Assembly: GCA_045602325.1 (NCBI GenBank)
Contig: JAZSBH010000039.1
Location: 1-64,000, forward strand
Reading direction: 5' to 3'
Length of the DNA stretch: 64,000 nt
Origin: CAMEON01 sp045602325
Lineage (GTDB): Bacteria > Bacillota > Clostridia > Oscillospirales > CAG-272
Under the pieces are notes generated by a model. It was not told where the DNA came from, did no database searches, and worked only from the letters and a program-made list of their open reading frames with translations. The position numbers were made by a program, and so were the translations under genes. Below, one piece after another: positions 33,843 through 42,404 of the stretch. Every line of letters begins with the position of its first letter. Position 1 is the first letter of the stretch.

Positions 33843-35072
33843 TTATCTTGCCGTAATCAGCACGCCCTCATTGGACTTTACTGCCACGGCATACAGCCCG
33901 TCGCCCAAGTCCACTACGGGCTTATACCCGTTGCCACCCAGAGCGCGGATACAGCGATCGGGGGCTCGGAAGGTGATGTTGTACTCCTTGGGGGCGTTTT
34001 CATGGGGGTCATCTGCGGTACAGATCATCAAAGCAACCGATCCGTCAGACTTGCGGTTGACCATCTCACCGATGACCAGAGGCGCGCCGTTATCGGCTTT
34101 TACATCGAAGAAGATACCCGTGGACAGGGACTCGATGGCATCCTGCTTCACAGCGGCCATGTCGGGGTGTCCCTTGAATCCCACAAAATGGGTGGACACG
34201 CGGCGGTACTTCATGTACTCGTCGGCTATGGTGCGGATCTCGGCGTTGATCTTCTTCAGCTTGTCGTACTGCGGGGTCTTGTTGCCCTCGGCGTCCAGCA
34301 CCTGATTGTGCCACCATCCGGCGGTGTAGCAGGCCCAGATGATGTTCTCGGCACCGAAGGCCATGGAGGTGTAGGCCTGGAAGCGGAGGTTGTTCTCGCT
34401 CATCCACTCTTCGGGCTTGTTGGAATTGACCTGGAGCACGATCCACATGCTCCGCCCCGTGTTTCGACAGGCATCCGCGACAACCCGCAGATTTTCGTAG
34501 TGCTTGGTGACGTTGATGGAGTAGAGGTAGAAGTCGTAGCAGAGGTAATCCACGGGGATATTCTCGCAGTATTTCTGAATATGCTCGTCGTAGGTGGCGG
34601 TACCCAGCTGGTTGACCGTTTCTTGGGCGTTGTTCTGGGAAACCGAAGCGTAATTGGGGTAGAGATTCAGGTAGGCGAACTGGCTCGGGAAGGCGCGGCC
34701 CACGTAGTCCATGACTCGACCGTAGTAGGGGAAGTCCAGCGCGGAGGGCTCGTCGCCCACGTCGATGCCCCAAATGGCGGGATGATCGGTGAAGGCGGCC
34801 GCGGCGGCCTCGTACTTCTCCAGAGGGTTGGTCTCGGCCAACTTGCCCGCGTTGTTTCCGTCACCGCCCCACCAGCCGGGGACAATGCCCGAGACGATGG
34901 CGCCCACGCCGTACTTGTGGAAGAGATCCAGAGCGGGGCGGTCGTTGTCCATGCAGACCACGAAATCAATGCCGCAGTCGGCCACTTCCTTGATATGAGC
35001 CTCGGTGCGGGCGTAGGGTCTCAGGTGGTAAACGCCGATATTCAGGCGGTTGCGGTCCATGCGTTTGTTCAT
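33843..35072 (-). CDS. TIM-barrel glycoside hydrolase-like protein
   Basis: 409 residues. An N-terminal (beta/alpha)8 barrel: NIGVYHLRPYARTEAHI starts strand 1, AIWGIDVGDEPS holds a probable acid/base glutamate as in clan GH-A enzymes, YDFYLY lies in a later strand; C-terminal about 110 residues form a beta domain. The exact GH family is not certain. No signal peptide. GAAAGGAG precedes the ATG. Last gene of a five-gene - strand operon with another glycosidase, ThuA-like protein and a hydrolase. Confidence 0.65.
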   Translation of the reverse strand: MNKRMDRNRLNIGVYHLRPYARTEAHIKEVADCGIDFVVCMDNDRPALDLFHKYGVGAIVSGIVPGWWGGDGNNAGKLAETNPLEKYEAAAAAFTDHPAIWGIDVGDEPSALDFPYYGRVMDYVGRAFPSQFAYLNLYPNYASVSQNNAQETVNQLGTATYDEHIQKYCENIPVDYLCYDFYLYSINVTKHYENLRVVADACRNTGRSMWIVLQVNSNKPEEWMSENNLRFQAYTSMAFGAENIIWACYTAGWWHNQVLDAEGNKTPQYDKLKKINAEIRTIADEYMKYRRVSTHFVGFKGHPDMAAVKQDAIESLSTGIFFDVKADNGAPLVIGEMVNRKSDGSVALMICTADDPHENAPKEYNITFRAPDRCIRALGGNGYKPVVDLGDGLYAVAVKSNEGVLITAR

Positions 35073-35092
35073 GGTGATTCTCCTTTCGGTGT

Positions 35093-35542
35093 TTAGTCTG
35101 TACTGTAATCGAAGGTGATCAAGCTGATTCCTTCTTTTTTCATCAAGACTTTGAATTGATCCTTCTTTTTTCTTTGTGCCTTAACAAAGCAGTGCATACG
35201 GTATTTGGTTGCTGGGGTCTTGACAGTCATATCAAAAGACCCGTTTCCGTCGTTCATTGTGATTTGGATGATGTCGGTCAGCGGGATCTCGACCGATGTT
35301 TTCTTATGTAGAATCAGTTTTCCATCCGTTACCTCGATGGCAATGCCGTCCTTTCGGATCGTGATGATAAACATGACCGTCATAACGGCGGCAAATCCGA
35401 TGGCCATCACGATTCTGCCCCCCAAAAAACTATCCGGCCAATAGATCACCGACAGAATGAGCGCGACCGGGATGATAACGGTCATGACCAGGAACATCCA
35501 AGCGGAATGCTTGGTGTAATGGGCTTCGAATTGCTTTTGCAT
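35093..35542 (-). CDS. Small two-helix membrane protein with PH-like tail
   Basis: 149 residues from the ATG at 35542, which lies 2 bases after the upstream stop with GAGGAG inside it, so translation is coupled. Two transmembrane helices (about 15-37 and 43-63) precede a basic, strand-rich tail (GKLILHKKTSVEIPLTDI). The architecture recalls the protein at 3435-3890. Unknown function. Confidence 0.65.
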   Translation of the reverse strand: MQKQFEAHYTKHSAWMFLVMTVIIPVALILSVIYWPDSFLGGRIVMAIGFAAVMTVMFIITIRKDGIAIEVTDGKLILHKKTSVEIPLTDIIQITMNDGNGSFDMTVKTPATKYRMHCFVKAQRKKKDQFKVLMKKEGISLITFDYSTD

Positions 35543-35544
35543 GA

Positions 35545-36840
35545 TCACTCCTCGGAAGTCGTCAGACGGTAGGAAACCTCCTGCTCCTGCCCGCACTTGA
35601 CGGTGACGTGGAGATACTTATCCCCTACGCGCAGATTGCCGATGGAGACGGTCTCCCCATCCAGCTCGCGGGGCATACAGGGGGTGACGGTCACCGTATC
35701 GGTCACCGCGTCGTAGCGGATGCCGAACAGCACCTCCGCAATGAGGTGGATGTACTCCGATGCCGACCAGCCGTAGCGAAGCACGCCGTGACCCTCTCCC
35801 GTGGAGGGGCTGATGAACTCGGCGTAGTTGCCGTTGAAGGTGCGGACGGTCTGGAGGGCGATGTGGGAAGCCTCCTCGCGGAGCCCCGCCTCCAGCAGTC
35901 CCGTGGCGATGATGCGGTTGCGGAAGGTCCAGATGTTGCCGCTCCAGCTGGGGTAGCCTTGGTACACGCCCACCGTCTCTACGTAGCGATCGCAGGTCTT
36001 GGCCATGGTGGTGATGCCCCATTGACTGTCATAGCCGAAGAGGGAATCATCCTTCAAAAGCTTCAGAAGCCCCTCGCGGCGGTCAAGGGGGATGATCCCC
36101 CGCTTGAACACGTCGAACATGGAGTTGTAGACCTGCTCGGTGAGCAGACGCTCCTCCTCCACCAGCCAGGCGTAGTAGCCTCCGTCGGCGGGGTCATAAA
36201 GCCAGCGGTTGATGGCATCCCGCACCTCGGCAAAGAGGGAACGGTAGCGGTCAGCGGCGGCGGTGTCCCCCAGACGGGTGGCCATTTCCGCCAGTACGTC
36301 GGCACCCACGGCCACCTGCACGTTGAGGTCGGGCTGGGCCACCGTGAGCTGCTCATGGATATCCGAGGGGTCTGCCTCCTCGAAGATGCCGCAGACAAGA
36401 CCTGTCTTGGGGTCTCGCTTGAGGGGGGACAGCCACCAATCCATGTACCTCGCCAGCATATGGTAGATGCGGCGGACGTAGTTCTCGTCGGTGGTCTCGC
36501 GGCAGATGTAGGCGGCCACCTCAAAGATCACGGGGATGGCGCTCAGCTCGATATCGTAATCCAGAACACGGTCGAAGCCGTAGAGGGGAATGCGGCCGTT
36601 TTCCTTCTGCACGAAGGTGAAATTATCCAGGGCGATGCGGCAGTAGTCGGGATCCAGCCAGCGATAGCCCAGAAGGGTCAGAGCGGTGTCCCGCTCCCAC
36701 CAGCAGTTGCCGTACTGCCCGCCCGGCCCCATGAAGGGGTAGGGGAAGCCCAGGGCGGGGGTGGACTTGCATTCCTCCAGGACGGCAAAGGCATCCGTGA
36801 ATTGCTCTTGAGTGATGCCGGGAAAAGAGAGCTTCAGCAT
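35545..36840 (-). CDS. (alpha/alpha)6-barrel glycosidase, GH63/MGH-like
   Basis: 431 residues. The block GNCWWERDTALTLLGYRWL and repeated helices with conserved tryptophans (YPSWSGNIWTFRN; YGWSASEYIHL) match GH63-like and mannosylglycerate hydrolase type glucosidases with an (alpha/alpha)6 toroid. A short beta domain closes the C terminus. No signal peptide, so cytoplasmic. Substrate unknown; its place in an operon with ThuA suggests disaccharide handling. Confidence 0.7.
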   Translation of the reverse strand: MLKLSFPGITQEQFTDAFAVLEECKSTPALGFPYPFMGPGGQYGNCWWERDTALTLLGYRWLDPDYCRIALDNFTFVQKENGRIPLYGFDRVLDYDIELSAIPVIFEVAAYICRETTDENYVRRIYHMLARYMDWWLSPLKRDPKTGLVCGIFEEADPSDIHEQLTVAQPDLNVQVAVGADVLAEMATRLGDTAAADRYRSLFAEVRDAINRWLYDPADGGYYAWLVEEERLLTEQVYNSMFDVFKRGIIPLDRREGLLKLLKDDSLFGYDSQWGITTMAKTCDRYVETVGVYQGYPSWSGNIWTFRNRIIATGLLEAGLREEASHIALQTVRTFNGNYAEFISPSTGEGHGVLRYGWSASEYIHLIAEVLFGIRYDAVTDTVTVTPCMPRELDGETVSIGNLRVGDKYLHVTVKCGQEQEVSYRLTTSEE

Positions 36841-36867
36841 GATTGTGTCTCCTTATCATGAAATAAA

Positions 36868-36892
36868 GCGGCCTGCCAGATGACAAGCCGCC
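36868..36892 (-). terminator. Weak hairpin between ThuA-like and GH63-like genes
   Basis: GCGGC arms with a C/G-rich loop followed on the - strand by TTTATTT. May reduce downstream expression. Confidence 0.4.
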
Positions 36893-36903
36893 GGGGATGA
36901 AAA

Positions 36904-37653
36904 TTACTGATCAAACTTGTCCGACAGCTTGTACTGGATGCAGGGACAGCCGTTCTCAATGGGGTACACGATCTCGTTGGGCGCCGCCCACTTCACCGCG
37001 TTACAGATGATGCGTTGCACGTAGGTGTTGTAGAAGGAACGGCAGAACTCGTGGCCGGGCTGGAAGTAGAAGACCTTGCCCGCGCCGCGGTAGTAGCAGA
37101 GACCCGAACGGAAGATGAAGCCGTCCTCGTACCAGCCGCCGAAGACCAACTCGTCGGGCTGGGGCACGTAGAAGGGTTCGCAGTAGAGCTCCTCAAAGAG
37201 GGAGAAATGATCGGGAATGCCGGCGGCGATGGGGTGGGCGGGGAGCAGATTCCAGATGATCTCGTTCTGGTCGCGACCCCAGGACAGGTTGCCGTTGGTG
37301 CCCACTACCTGCTTGAATACCTTGGAGTGGTGACCCGAGTGCAAGACGATCAGGCCCATCTTGCCCATGTAAACACGTTGGCGGATTCGCTCCACCAAGC
37401 CGTCATCCACCTCATGGTGAGCCATGTGACCCCACCAGAGCAGGACGTCGGTCTCGTTCAGTACCTCATCGGGAAGTCCCTGATCGGGATCGTCCAGAGC
37501 GGCGAGACGAACGTTCAGGGTGGCATCGTCGGCTTCCAGGAAGGACATGATCAGGCCGTGGATACCGTTGGGATAGATAGCCTTGCAGGCTTCCTCCATC
37601 CGCTCGTGGCGGAACTCGTTCCAAACAACAACGTTGAGTTTCTTTTCGGACAT
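36904..37653 (-). CDS. ThuA-like protein (trehalose-utilisation type)
   Basis: 249 residues with the class I amidotransferase-like fold of ThuA: VVVWNEFRHE at the start, DVLLWWGHMAHHEV, GLIVLHSGHHSKVF and KVFYFQPGHE. In rhizobia ThuA takes part in breakdown of trehalose-type disaccharides (ketosugar intermediates). Start at 37653 has AAAGGAG. It is second in the glycosidase operon; exact reaction is inferred only. Confidence 0.8.
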   Translation of the reverse strand: MSEKKLNVVVWNEFRHERMEEACKAIYPNGIHGLIMSFLEADDATLNVRLAALDDPDQGLPDEVLNETDVLLWWGHMAHHEVDDGLVERIRQRVYMGKMGLIVLHSGHHSKVFKQVVGTNGNLSWGRDQNEIIWNLLPAHPIAAGIPDHFSLFEELYCEPFYVPQPDELVFGGWYEDGFIFRSGLCYYRGAGKVFYFQPGHEFCRSFYNTYVQRIICNAVKWAAPNEIVYPIENGCPCIQYKLSDKFDQ

Positions 37654-37707
37654 GGTAATATCTCCTTTATGTAAATTCAAAAAATGGGAACAGGTAAGAA
37701 CGTGGGA

Positions 37708-38496
37708 TCAGACCTCAAAGGTAAACCCGTCGTAAGCGGGCGTCACACCCTTGGGCTTCAAAAACTCCACCAGACTCTCGTGGTCGGTGTGAAGTGTCCT
37801 TGCCAGATGGGACACGTAGTATTTTACATCGGGGGCAAAGAGGTTATATTTGCGGAACATGGTCAGCATAATATCCAGCATTTCAGGGGTGTTGTGCTCA
37901 AAGATGCGCCAGTCGTAGGTGGCTGTTTCGCCACAGGTCAACTCCAGCACCATGGCGTTGACTGGTTTTTCGCGGATGATGTTCCAGGAGGTCGTGGGGA
38001 TCCAGGAGGAGTCACAGCCGTAGTAGAGGATGCGGCCTTCCTGCTCCACCAAATAGAGGCGTGGGGTCTCGTCGGGAAACTCGGTGGCGTGGTTGGCGCG
38101 CAGAGGGGTGACCTTGTAGCCGCCGATGAGATAGTCGCGGTTGATATAGGTTTCTACAAACTTGATATTCTCGGCCATCTTTTCCCCCACCAGCAGGGTC
38201 AGCTTGTTCATGCACATCTTGTCCGCCCAAAGCGTACAGCCATAGCGGGAGCAGAGATCCACCACGACCCAGGGGTCGAAATGATCGCCGTGGGAATGGG
38301 TGACAATAATGTTTTTTAGGTTGTTAAACATTTTCGGCGTACCGTTCTTTTCGGCGAAATGGAAAATGTGAGCGTTGGGATCCACCAGCAGATCGTCGTT
38401 TATGAGGATGCTGGAATTGCGGCGGAAAAACTCTCCGTCGCGGTATGCGCGGATGTCCCAGTCGGCCGCGCCGGTGCCGAGAAAGGTTACTTTCAT
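37708..38496 (-). CDS. Metallo-beta-lactamase-fold hydrolase
   Basis: 262 residues. Signature THSHGDHFDPW binds the two metals; later histidines (LRANHATEF) and aspartate (YGCDSSW) complete the site. Starts MKVTFLGTGAADW, typical of the group that includes PhnP-like phosphodiesterases. GGGAGGAG precedes the ATG. First gene of the glycosidase operon, so it may act on a sugar phosphate or cyclic ester made there. Substrate unknown. Confidence 0.8.
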   Translation of the reverse strand: MKVTFLGTGAADWDIRAYRDGEFFRRNSSILINDDLLVDPNAHIFHFAEKNGTPKMFNNLKNIIVTHSHGDHFDPWVVVDLCSRYGCTLWADKMCMNKLTLLVGEKMAENIKFVETYINRDYLIGGYKVTPLRANHATEFPDETPRLYLVEQEGRILYYGCDSSWIPTTSWNIIREKPVNAMVLELTCGETATYDWRIFEHNTPEMLDIMLTMFRKYNLFAPDVKYYVSHLARTLHTDHESLVEFLKPKGVTPAYDGFTFEV

Positions 38497-38529
38497 GGAA
38501 GACTCCTCCCTGTGTTTTCGGTTATCTAT

Positions 38530-38558
38530 ATCATACACAATTTTCAAGCAAATTGCAA
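38530..38558 (-). promoter_or_regulatory. Promoter of the 33.8-38.5 kb operon
   Basis: On the - strand: TTGCAA (38553-38558), 17-bp spacer, TATGAT (38530-38535). Confidence 0.7.
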
Positions 38559-38583
38559 GGGGTTTGGGGAAATTTGTGCAAAA

Positions 38584-38615
38584 AATATCCCCCTCCGCGA
38601 GAAACGGAGGGGGAC
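38584..38615 (-). terminator. Terminator of the second ECF operon
   Basis: GTCCCCCTCCG pairs with CGGAGGGGGAT and is followed on the - strand by ATTTTTTG. Confidence 0.85.
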
Positions 38616-38619
38616 AGTA

Positions 38620-39408
38620 TCACGGAATATCTGTGGTAGGCAGGGCGGTTCCGGTTTCTAGTTCAGGAAGCATCGGTGTATTGTCCTCGGTGAAGAGCAG
38701 AAACTCAAAAAATTCGGTCACCGTGCTGAAATCCTCGGGCTCATCTAAGAGCCGGGGATTGAAAAAACGCACCGACAGGCAGTATCCGTCATAGTTGATA
38801 TACCATATCTTCGACTGATCCCCATGAGCATGGAATGCCTTTCCTCCACGGTCGGTCAGTCCGAATTGATCCAGCACACCCGCGTAGGAGCCTTTACTTT
38901 TGGACAGAGTAACGATGATGCCCACGTCGTACAGCGAGGGAGGAACACTCGGCAAGTCGGACCCCGTGTCCGCAGGCATGAAATAGTAGAAGTAATTGTA
39001 CTCATTTTCTGTCGCGCGAATAAAGGTGAATTCAGCGGTCTTGCACACAGGCACTACCAGAAAATCCATCCCCTGCTCGGCGTGTGTTGCTTGCCAATGT
39101 GCTACGAATTCTTCCAGATCATCGGTATTACAAAGGGGAACCTTTTCCGAGGAAACACCCGGGTCTTCCCGGTGCAGGATAGCGAACATTCCTACAGCCA
39201 ATCCGCAGAGCAGCAGTACTGCCGCCGCCGCGATCAGTGCACGCCGTAGGATAAGTCCCTTCTTTGGTGGCTTGACTTGCTTGGGGGTAAGCTCCATCAA
39301 ATAGTCGGTGGGAATGGGCGTCATAGGCTCCGCCGCTTCGGCAATCAAAGCCTCGTCCAACTCTCCAATAGCTTGGAATAATACGGTTTCGTTCATGGGT
39401 GTACTCAT
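38620..39408 (-). CDS. Probable membrane anti-sigma factor
   Basis: 262 residues. Cytoplasmic head (about 1-65) with LFQAIGELDEALIAEAAE, a transmembrane helix (about 66-88), and an extracellular domain of about 170 residues rich in aromatic residues. The head resembles the first ECF partner (8708-10258), but the ectodomain differs and lacks GLUG repeats. Its start overlaps the sigma gene stop by 4 bases, so production is coupled. Anti-sigma role is inferred from place and topology. Confidence 0.65.
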   Translation of the reverse strand: MSTPMNETVLFQAIGELDEALIAEAAEPMTPIPTDYLMELTPKQVKPPKKGLILRRALIAAAAVLLLCGLAVGMFAILHREDPGVSSEKVPLCNTDDLEEFVAHWQATHAEQGMDFLVVPVCKTAEFTFIRATENEYNYFYYFMPADTGSDLPSVPPSLYDVGIIVTLSKSKGSYAGVLDQFGLTDRGGKAFHAHGDQSKIWYINYDGYCLSVRFFNPRLLDEPEDFSTVTEFFEFLLFTEDNTPMLPELETGTALPTTDIP

Positions 39409-39962
39409 AATCCGATTCCCTCCTTTTCCAGGCATACCCGCAGCTTTTCCCGCAATCGGTACAGCCGTGCCGTGATGGCTGACTCGGAAAGTCCCGTCTC
39501 TTTGGCCAGTTGCGCGATGGGGACAGCGTAGAAATACCGCCGCAGAAATAGCCGCCGAGCCTCGGACTCTTGGGCTTTGAGAAACCGTCCCAACACCTCT
39601 CGGATGTGCGTGCTGTCATCCATCTTTGCGAAATCGCATGTGTCGGGCAGACATTCGCTCAGCTCCTGCGTCAGCTCCACTGTGATCCCCGTTCTCTTTT
39701 GCGCGTGCCGTTTTTCACAGACCGACAGCGCGTTGTGACGAATGATCTTGGCAAGAAAAGCGAACAAGTGGACAGGCCTTGCCGGGGGAATGGACTGCCA
39801 TGCCTCCAGATAGGTGTCGTTGACACATTCCTCTGCATCCTGCTCGTTTTCGGTTATGGAGCGGGCAATGACCGAGAGACGGGAACCGTATTTGCTCGCC
39901 GTCTCCCGCAGGGCTGTCTCGTCGCGTTGAAAGAAGAGCTCGATGATGCGTGTATCTTCCAC
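39405..39962 (-). CDS. ECF-family RNA polymerase sigma factor
   Basis: 185 residues. Region 2 contains ENEQDAEECVNDTYLEAW; the linker has ELSECLPDT; region 4 has AKETGLSESAITARLYRLREKL. The start is GTG with GAGGAG upstream. It is a close relative of the sigma factor at 8101-8682. It likely controls a separate membrane stress set through its overlapping partner gene. Confidence 0.88.
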   Translation of the reverse strand: MEDTRIIELFFQRDETALRETASKYGSRLSVIARSITENEQDAEECVNDTYLEAWQSIPPARPVHLFAFLAKIIRHNALSVCEKRHAQKRTGITVELTQELSECLPDTCDFAKMDDSTHIREVLGRFLKAQESEARRLFLRRYFYAVPIAQLAKETGLSESAITARLYRLREKLRVCLEKEGIGL

Positions 39963-40070
39963 GGGAATATCTCCTCTCGGTGAATATTTGGACGTATTTG
40001 AAAAGTACCTTCACCATATAAGGCGGATTATTTTCGTGAATCTTGCGAATGAGAGAAACTTTTTTACGGA

Positions 40071-40853
40071 CTATTTTTGATTCGCTGTATCTTCTCCGTA
40101 GAATTGTTCATAAAAGCTTTTATCCACCATTCCCGTTACGGGAGACGCCCGAAGCATGCCCTTTTGATGACGCATGATGGGTGCATAACTGTTCTCGGTG
40201 ACGATGATATGCTCCAAAAACAACATGCCAATGGTTTCCATTGCGTTTTCTACCATGCGGGTAACCTCAATATCTGCGCTTGAAGGGATGGCAAGTCCCA
40301 TGGGGTGATTGTGTGCGAGCACAGCACAGGAGGCATGCTTGCGCAGACAAAGCTCGGCCACCTTGCGAACGGTGACCTTGGAACAGTTGACGGCTCCGTC
40401 ATCCAAATGACAGCAGTCGATGAGTCGCATGCTGTTGTCAAAAAGCAGGAGATACACCCGCTCAAAGGTGATACCCGTGTACTTGGCGTGCAGGAATTCG
40501 CCGATTTTGGCCAATGTATCCATGGATTCGCCGGGTTCACACTTATTCAGGGCATAACGGCGAAAAGCAGAGGGCAGCATGGTCAGAAACTGTGCTGCAC
40601 CGGGACCGATTCCGTCCACCTCGCACAGTTCCTCGGGGAGCGCATCAAAAGCTCCAGCGACCGATCCGAAGCGCTCGATGAGATGGTGTGCCGTGGCATT
40701 CACGTCCACACGTGGAATGGCATAGGTCAAAAGGAGCTCCAATATTTCGTGATCCGCAAAATCATCCAGGCCGGAGCGAGAAAATCGTTCGCGAAGTCGC
40801 TCTCTGTGGCCGGCGTGAATATTCTTATTGCTTGGGTTTGCTTGCTCAGACAT
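40071..40853 (-). CDS. radC: RadC-family JAMM/MPN domain protein
   Basis: 260 residues. An N-terminal helix-hairpin-helix (EVDGIGPGAAQFLTML) precedes a JAB1/MPN metalloprotease-like domain with AHNHPMGLAIPSSADIEVT. The metal ligands HxH, the serine and the aspartate are all present; the usual HNHPSG is HNHPMG here. RadC proteins were named for DNA repair but the biochemical role is uncertain. TTGGAGG precedes the ATG. A terminator separates it from GlyRS upstream. Confidence 0.85.
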   Translation of the reverse strand: MSEQANPSNKNIHAGHRERLRERFSRSGLDDFADHEILELLLTYAIPRVDVNATAHHLIERFGSVAGAFDALPEELCEVDGIGPGAAQFLTMLPSAFRRYALNKCEPGESMDTLAKIGEFLHAKYTGITFERVYLLLFDNSMRLIDCCHLDDGAVNCSKVTVRKVAELCLRKHASCAVLAHNHPMGLAIPSSADIEVTRMVENAMETIGMLFLEHIIVTENSYAPIMRHQKGMLRASPVTGMVDKSFYEQFYGEDTANQK

Positions 40854-40863
40854 AATAACCTCC

Positions 40864-40900
40864 AAAAAAGAAATGCGGACGCTATAACACGCCCGCATTC
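40864..40900 (-). terminator. Terminator between GlyRS and radC
   Basis: On the - strand GAATGCGG and CCGCATTT arms are followed by CTTTTTT, just before the radC ribosome site. Confidence 0.7.
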
Positions 40901-40912
40901 CCATGTATTTGA

Positions 40913-42310
40913 TTAGAATGCGATGACCTTTTCAATATAAGCCTTCAGTTCGGAGATGGGCAGTCTCACCTGCTCCATGGTGTCACGGTCGCGAACAGTC
41001 ACGCAACCGTCGGTCTCGGACTCAAAGTCGTAAGTGATACAGAGGGGAGTACCGATCTCGTCCTGACGGCGGTAACGCTTACCGATAGAACCGGTCTCGT
41101 CGAACTCCATGTTGAAGTACTTGGCCAGCTCGTCGTAAACCTGGCCTGCCTTCTCGGAGAGCTTCTTGGAGAGGGGAAGCACGGCGGCCTTGACGGGAGC
41201 CAGAGCGGGATGTAGGTGGAGCACCACGCGGACATCGTTCTTGGCGGGATCCACGATCTCCTCGTCGTAAGCGTCGCAGAGGAAGGCCAGAGCTACGCGG
41301 TCAGCACCCAGAGAGGGCTCGATGACATAGGGGATGTACTTTTCGTTGGTCTCGGGATCAAAGAACTCCATGGACTCGCCCGATACGGTCTGGTGCTGGG
41401 TCAGGTCGTAGTCGGTACGGTCAGCGATACCCCAGAGCTCGCCCCAGCCGAAGGGGAACAGGAACTCGATATCGGTGGTACCCTTGGAGTAGAAGCAAAG
41501 CTCCTCGGGGCTGTGGTCGCGCAGACGGAGGTTCTCCTTACGCATACCCAGGTTGTACAGCCACTCCTCGCAGAAGCCTCTCCAGTACTGGAACCACTCC
41601 AGGTCGGTGCCGGGCTTGCAGAAGAACTCCAGCTCCATCTGCTCGAACTCACGGGTACGGAACACGAAGTTACCGGGGGTGATCTCGTTACGGAAGGACT
41701 TACCGATCTGACCCACGCCGAAGGGCATCTTGCGGCGGGTGGAGCGGGCGACGTTCTTGAACTGGACGAAGATACCCTGCGCGGTCTCGGGACGCAGATA
41801 CACGGTGTTGGAGGAATCCTCGGTAACACCGATGAAGGTCTTGAACATCAGGTTGAACTTACGGATGGAGGTGAAGTCACCGCTGCCGCAGGAGGGGCAA
41901 ACAATGTGCTTTTCCTTGATGTAGTTCATCATCTCGTCGTCGGTCCAGCCGGCGGGATTGTCCTCCAGACCGTTGACAAAGGCGTAGTCCTCGATGAGCT
42001 TGTCGGCTCTGTGGCGAGTACGGCAGACCTTGCAATCCATGAGGGGGTCAGAGAAGCCGCCCAGGTGGCCCGAGGCGACCCAAGTCTGGGGATTCATGAT
42101 GATAGCAGAGTCCAGACCCACGTTGTAGCGACACTCCTGGACGAACTTCTTCCACCAAGCGCGCTTGACGTTATTCTTGAACTCAACGCCCAGGGGGCCG
42201 TAGTCCCAGGAGTTGGCGAGACCGCCGTAGATTTCGGAGCCGGGGAAGATGAAGCCGCGGTTCTTACAGAGTGCGACGATCTTGTCCATTGTCTTTGCAG
42301 AATTATCCAT
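40913..42310 (-). CDS. glyS: Glycyl-tRNA synthetase, single-chain class II type
   Basis: Charges tRNA-Gly. 465 residues of the eukaryote/archaea-like alpha2 type. A zinc-binding insert has CKVC and CPSC pairs; motif 2 is FRNEITPGNFVFRTREFEQ; motif 3 is EPSLGADRVALAFL; a C-terminal anticodon-binding domain follows. Start at 42310 rather than the upstream frame end fits the family N terminus (MDKIVALCKNRGF) and AGAGG. No T-box is seen in its short leader. Confidence 0.92.
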   Translation of the reverse strand: MDNSAKTMDKIVALCKNRGFIFPGSEIYGGLANSWDYGPLGVEFKNNVKRAWWKKFVQECRYNVGLDSAIIMNPQTWVASGHLGGFSDPLMDCKVCRTRHRADKLIEDYAFVNGLEDNPAGWTDDEMMNYIKEKHIVCPSCGSGDFTSIRKFNLMFKTFIGVTEDSSNTVYLRPETAQGIFVQFKNVARSTRRKMPFGVGQIGKSFRNEITPGNFVFRTREFEQMELEFFCKPGTDLEWFQYWRGFCEEWLYNLGMRKENLRLRDHSPEELCFYSKGTTDIEFLFPFGWGELWGIADRTDYDLTQHQTVSGESMEFFDPETNEKYIPYVIEPSLGADRVALAFLCDAYDEEIVDPAKNDVRVVLHLHPALAPVKAAVLPLSKKLSEKAGQVYDELAKYFNMEFDETGSIGKRYRRQDEIGTPLCITYDFESETDGCVTVRDRDTMEQVRLPISELKAYIEKVIAF

Positions 42311-42360
42311 GATTCTATATACCTCTCTTACAGTATTCAATGAAATAAAAATCAATTGTT

Positions 42361-42389
42361 ATTGTACCACATGGGTGGAAATTTGTCAA
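42361..42389 (-). promoter_or_regulatory. Promoter of glyS
   Basis: On the - strand: TTGACA (42384-42389), 17-bp spacer ending TGG, TACAAT (42361-42366). It begins 16 bases beyond the GH43 stop. Confidence 0.85.
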
Positions 42390-42404
42390 GGGAAAAACTG
42401 GAAA

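Noticed and set aside
42311..42404. Possible T-box leader for glyS
   Set aside because: The leader is too short and lacks the T-box sequence.
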